Source: Arenibacter sp. F26102 (GTDB lineage: Bacteria > Bacteroidota > Bacteroidia > Flavobacteriales > Flavobacteriaceae). From it: a stretch of DNA of 64,000 nucleotides. Below the pieces are notes generated by a model that was given only the letters and a program-made list of their open reading frames with translations, searched no databases and was not told the DNA's origin. Of this stretch, positions 61,315 through 64,000 are shown one piece after another (positions within the stretch are counted from its first letter, which is position 1; the number at the start of each line of letters is the position of its first letter). The stretch spans positions 124,001 through 188,000 of the forward strand of contig NZ_JALKBC010000006.1 of assembly GCF_023015865.1 (NCBI RefSeq), in the 5' to 3' direction. The position numbers and the translations under genes were made by a program.

Positions 61315-62126
61315 AGATCCTCTTTTTTGAAAGTTTGATACAATTTATTTTGGTTGCTAAGATGAATAGATTCCTTCTTAATTAAAAATTATCGGGTTCA
61401 AATAGTTCAAAAACTAACAAATTTTATGGTGAATTTTTTTAATAAATTGCAAAGCATGTAGTGTGTTCTGTTGATTCATAATCTTTGCCCTATAAATCTG
61501 GCCAACGGCCTGTAAAATATCATGTTTATACAAATAGAAAGCTATTTGCGCATTTGATTGTGTCATCTTTCCAATTAGCACTAAAATTCATTTAATAGTT
61601 GGACTAGTCCAATACTCGGTATTTAAAATCCAATATTCAATCATCTACAGTCTCATTCAGAAAATGAAGATTTTTATCAGCAGTTTCTATATCCGAACTC
61701 TTTCTGAAACCATAATATGGAGCCAAAATTATGACCGGAAATCCAGTCTTCCATCTGCTATCCAATATTACCTCAGCTATAATCAAGTTTTACGCAACGC
61801 TAAGATTAAGGATAAATTTAGACCTTATTTCAAGTGAAAACCGCAAAAAAATTCATCTTCCCTTTTTTCCTTTTTGAATTGTTCGACTTGACCAAAACTC
61901 AAAATAACAAATAAATTTTCGACAAACAAAGCGGCGACTTACAATCATTGATGAAAGAGGCTAGTTTCAAAAACCCATCGACTCAATTTATCGTCCTATT
62001 GACCTTGTACGAGAAAAGCATATTCCTTTCTAAAAATCCAATTCTGAATTTAGGAGATTTATAGAGACCTAGAGAGTCTCAATTTCGTCTATTAAAAAAC
62101 TATTGAATCCTTTGAACACTCATTGA
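61315..62126. other. AT-rich noncoding interval
   Basis: About 800 bp. No gene on either strand could be supported; frames are short and broken. It should contain the promoter of the minus-strand GT2 gene near its left end. A short GAGAC/GTCTC stem lies at 62064-62080. Together with the GT2 relic to the right it looks like decayed sequence. Confidence 0.45.
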
Positions 62127-62363
62127 AACTCAAACCCAGATGAACATGGGCCAATAATATTTTTATGGAGTTATTTACGGGAGGAACTAAATAATTTTGG
62201 AAAACAAACGATTGCCATAGATATTCTATATTACATTACTTCCATAAATACCTTTGCCCCTACAGGAACCATAATGATCGTTACCCTGTCCATTATATTG
62301 GGATTTCAACTTATCCTTCAAGCTATCCAATACGACATTATAAATGCGCCAAAAGCGCAATAA
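62127..62363 (+). pseudogene. C-terminal relic of a second GT2 glycosyltransferase
   Basis: An open stretch after a TGA (62124-62126) reads DEHGPIIFLWSYL, then IDILYYITSINTFAPTGTIM, then a membrane helix IVTLSIILGFQLILQAIQYD and INAPKAQ before TAA. The pattern PTGTIM followed by GFQxxLQAIxxDI matches the C-terminal helices of flavobacterial polyprenyl-phosphate glycosyltransferases as I know them. No start codon or catalytic domain is found upstream. The minus-strand frame over the same bases (62226-62498) is regarded as its shadow. Confidence 0.5.
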
Positions 62364-62536
62364 AAAACCGCCAAGTATCTTAAAAAATACTTGTTCACAT
62401 TTGTGCGCAAGAAAGGGAAAAACACTAATATTGATATAGGAGTTTTCACACTTATCAATCGCTTTGTTCCGTTCATTATCGACCTGGAACAAATTCATCG
62501 GTTAGTTAGGCCATCAACCTATAAAATTCAATAAGA

Positions 62537-63508
62537 ATGCACACCTATTCCAAAACCGACTCATTGCTCTGGACAGGCCGCAAGTCTGGTCAACAATTCT
62601 ACCTACATGAAAAAGTTGTTTTCATAGAACTTAATTATGATAAATTTCCCAGTATCAATACACCGGCTTGGGCAATATTGGGTTATGCCTGCGATGAGGG
62701 CGTTAAAAGGAATGAAGGGCGAATTGGTGCCGTCCTTGGCCCAGATGCCATAAGAAAGCAACTGGCCAAGCTGCCCAATCACCTGTCAGAAAGCACTTTA
62801 TTAATGGATGTGGGAACCATAGATTGTAAAGACGGGGATTTAAAAAAAACACAAACGGTTTTGGCGCGTACCGTTACACAAATACTAATGCAAAATACAT
62901 TCCCAATTGTTATTGGAGGCGGACATGATATTGCCTTTGGCCATTACAACGGAATAAAAAAATATCTAGAAGCGGAAGGCGGGAAAAAAACCATTGGCAT
63001 CATCAATTTTGATGCCCATTTTGACCTTCGTCAAAACGAATCCAACAATAATTCCGGAACACCTTTTTATCAAATTGCCCAAGAATGCAAACTGGACAAG
63101 TCCAGATTTAAATATATGTGTTTGGGGATTCGTGAAGATGCCAATAGTAAAATCCTATTTGAAACCGCAAAGGAATTGGGGGTTTCCTTTATTGAAAAAA
63201 AACACTTCAATCTTTTACATTTCAATAAAATAAAGAAGGGGATAGAGGATTTTATAGCAGACGTAGACCACATCTATACAACTATTGATATGGACGGGTT
63301 TTCTTCGGCCTATGCTCCTGGTGTTAGTGCTGCCTCTCCAATGGGCTTTTCCCCGGAAATGGTTTTGGAATGCTTGAAAATTATTATCGATTCCAAAAAG
63401 ATGATAAGTCTGGATATTGCTGAAATGAATCCTACTTATGACATTGACCAACAAACGGCAAAATTGGCAGCCTCGTTAATTCATTTTGTAATCCACAACT
63501 ACCACTAA
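62537..63508 (+). CDS. hutG: Formimidoylglutamase
   Basis: Arginase/agmatinase-fold enzyme (323 aa) hydrolysing N-formimidoyl-L-glutamate to glutamate and formamide, completing histidine degradation. Binuclear Mn site motifs: IVIGGGHDIAFGH (His), IINFDAHFDLR (Asp-His-Asp) and TTIDMDGFSSAYAPGVSA (paired Asp, with the SxxxPGxSA pattern). Agmatinase is the alternative, but hut genes 5.2 kb upstream on the same strand favour HutG. Separated from hutU by an opposite-strand cassette, so it needs its own promoter, which I could not identify. Confidence 0.9.
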   Translation: MHTYSKTDSLLWTGRKSGQQFYLHEKVVFIELNYDKFPSINTPAWAILGYACDEGVKRNEGRIGAVLGPDAIRKQLAKLPNHLSESTLLMDVGTIDCKDGDLKKTQTVLARTVTQILMQNTFPIVIGGGHDIAFGHYNGIKKYLEAEGGKKTIGIINFDAHFDLRQNESNNNSGTPFYQIAQECKLDKSRFKYMCLGIREDANSKILFETAKELGVSFIEKKHFNLLHFNKIKKGIEDFIADVDHIYTTIDMDGFSSAYAPGVSAASPMGFSPEMVLECLKIIIDSKKMISLDIAEMNPTYDIDQQTAKLAASLIHFVIHNYH

Positions 63509-63555
63509 TACCCAAATTTTTAGAATTTATTTCTAATTTCAACATAGCAACGGCA

Positions 63556-64000
63556 TTATTCCAACCATGATCGGTAATACTTGCCATCATCAATATCCAT
63601 AGCTGCCTTGGTTATTTGCAAAGGTCTAAAAGTGTCTATCATTACAGCCAACTCCTCAGTTTTGGATTTTCCTATACTAGCCTCATAAGTCCCTGGATGT
63701 GGCCCGTGGGGAATACCCGCCGGATGCAATGAAATATATCCCTTATCTATATTCTTACGGCTCATAAAATCGCCATCCACATAATATAACACCTCATCGG
63801 AATCTATATTGGAATGATTATATGGGGCAGGTATGGACTGGGGGTGATAGTCGTACAAGCGCGGAACGAAGGAACAGACTACAAAGGCGGTAGTTTCAAA
63901 AGTCTGATGCACAGGAGGTGGTTGGTGTACGCGTCCTGTAATGGGTTCAAAATTATGTATGGAAAAGCCATAAGGATAATTGTACCCATCCCAACCTACC
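63556..64000 (-). CDS. hmgA: Homogentisate 1,2-dioxygenase (C-terminal part)
   Basis: Iron-dependent ring-cleaving enzyme of tyrosine/phenylalanine catabolism (homogentisate to maleylacetoacetate). The 147 visible codons are the C-terminus and run off the right edge. They read VGWDGYNYPYGFSIHNFEPI, GRVHQPPPVHQTFET, FVPRLYDYHPQSIPAPYNHS and the metal/active-site region SDEVLYYVDGDFMSR with SLHPAGIPHGPHPG (His ligands), typical of HmgA. It is convergent with hutG. Together the two loci suggest a region devoted to aromatic and histidine catabolism. Confidence 0.94.
   Translation of the reverse strand, partial: VGWDGYNYPYGFSIHNFEPITGRVHQPPPVHQTFETTAFVVCSFVPRLYDYHPQSIPAPYNHSNIDSDEVLYYVDGDFMSRKNIDKGYISLHPAGIPHGPHPGTYEASIGKSKTEELAVMIDTFRPLQITKAAMDIDDGKYYRSWLE

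Noticed and set aside
62345-62359. TGCGC/GCGCA stem considered as a terminator
   Set aside because: No T-run follows on either strand.
62226-62498. 90-codon minus-strand frame
   Set aside because: The plus strand over the same bases gives a better match (GT2 C-terminus), so this is probably its shadow.

Overview
The window reads as a chromosomal segment of a marine-type member of the Flavobacteriaceae (Bacteroidota). It is AT-rich. Several promoters match the Bacteroidota consensus TTG-N19..21-TAnnTTTG, and recognisable Shine-Dalgarno sites are scarce. Gene content is typical of the family: ExbB, type I asparaginase, a retropepsin-like protease, SucA/OdhB, KdtA, BlaI/BlaR1, DUF4230/DUF4260, MutS-like ATPase, HemW, RuvC and a histidine-utilisation cluster. 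Genus level (Maribacter/Arenibacter/Zobellia-like) is inference only.

Layout. 1-14 kb is housekeeping: an exbB fragment, tRNA-Ser, ansA, tatD, the sucA-odhB operon, and envelope-sugar genes (galE, a DegT-type aminotransferase, kdtA/waaA) followed by a sugar porter. 14.8-19.7 kb is a Planctomycete-style pair (DUF1501 and a cytochrome/DUF1549/DUF1553 protein). 20-25 kb has a two-lobed esterase and an FMN-dependent glutamate-synthase-like protein. 25.1-29.8 kb encodes a soluble CheB-CheR-PAS hybrid overlapping a PAS histidine kinase; both have unusual catalytic positions. After tRNA-Leu and an M20 dipeptidase comes a repeat-dominated stretch, 32.6-38.4 kb. It holds 16 copies of a CCTGCAAGG-type palindrome within larger units of about 345 bp that surround a BlaI-BlaR1 pair, and it ends in a decayed DUF4407 gene.

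39-47.8 kb is a minus-strand gene block (YdjM-like, membrane MutS-like, MmcQ, GNAT, Dabb, DUF4230, DUF4260, cyclase, hemW, ruvC). A four-helix-bundle gene bounded by an inverted repeat sits between hemW and ruvC. 48-50.2 kb is a second repeat cluster built from an 82-bp imperfect palindrome, with a GIY-YIG nuclease gene lying between the two halves of one such palindrome. 50.3-64 kb holds DUF456, a nitroreductase, and a LysR regulator divergent from hutH-hutI-hutU. hutG lies 5.2 kb further on, separated by an opposite-strand cassette (TMTC-like GT-C/TPR protein, methyltransferase, polyprenyl-phosphate-sugar-type GT2) and a GT2 relic. The window ends inside hmgA (homogentisate dioxygenase).

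The most unusual material is the association of small repeat-bounded genes (four-helix bundle, GIY-YIG) with structured repeats, the BlaI operator/promoter overlap inside a repeat array, the double active-site deviation in the CheB-CheR/kinase pair, and the putative O-glycosylation cassette that interrupts the hut locus.
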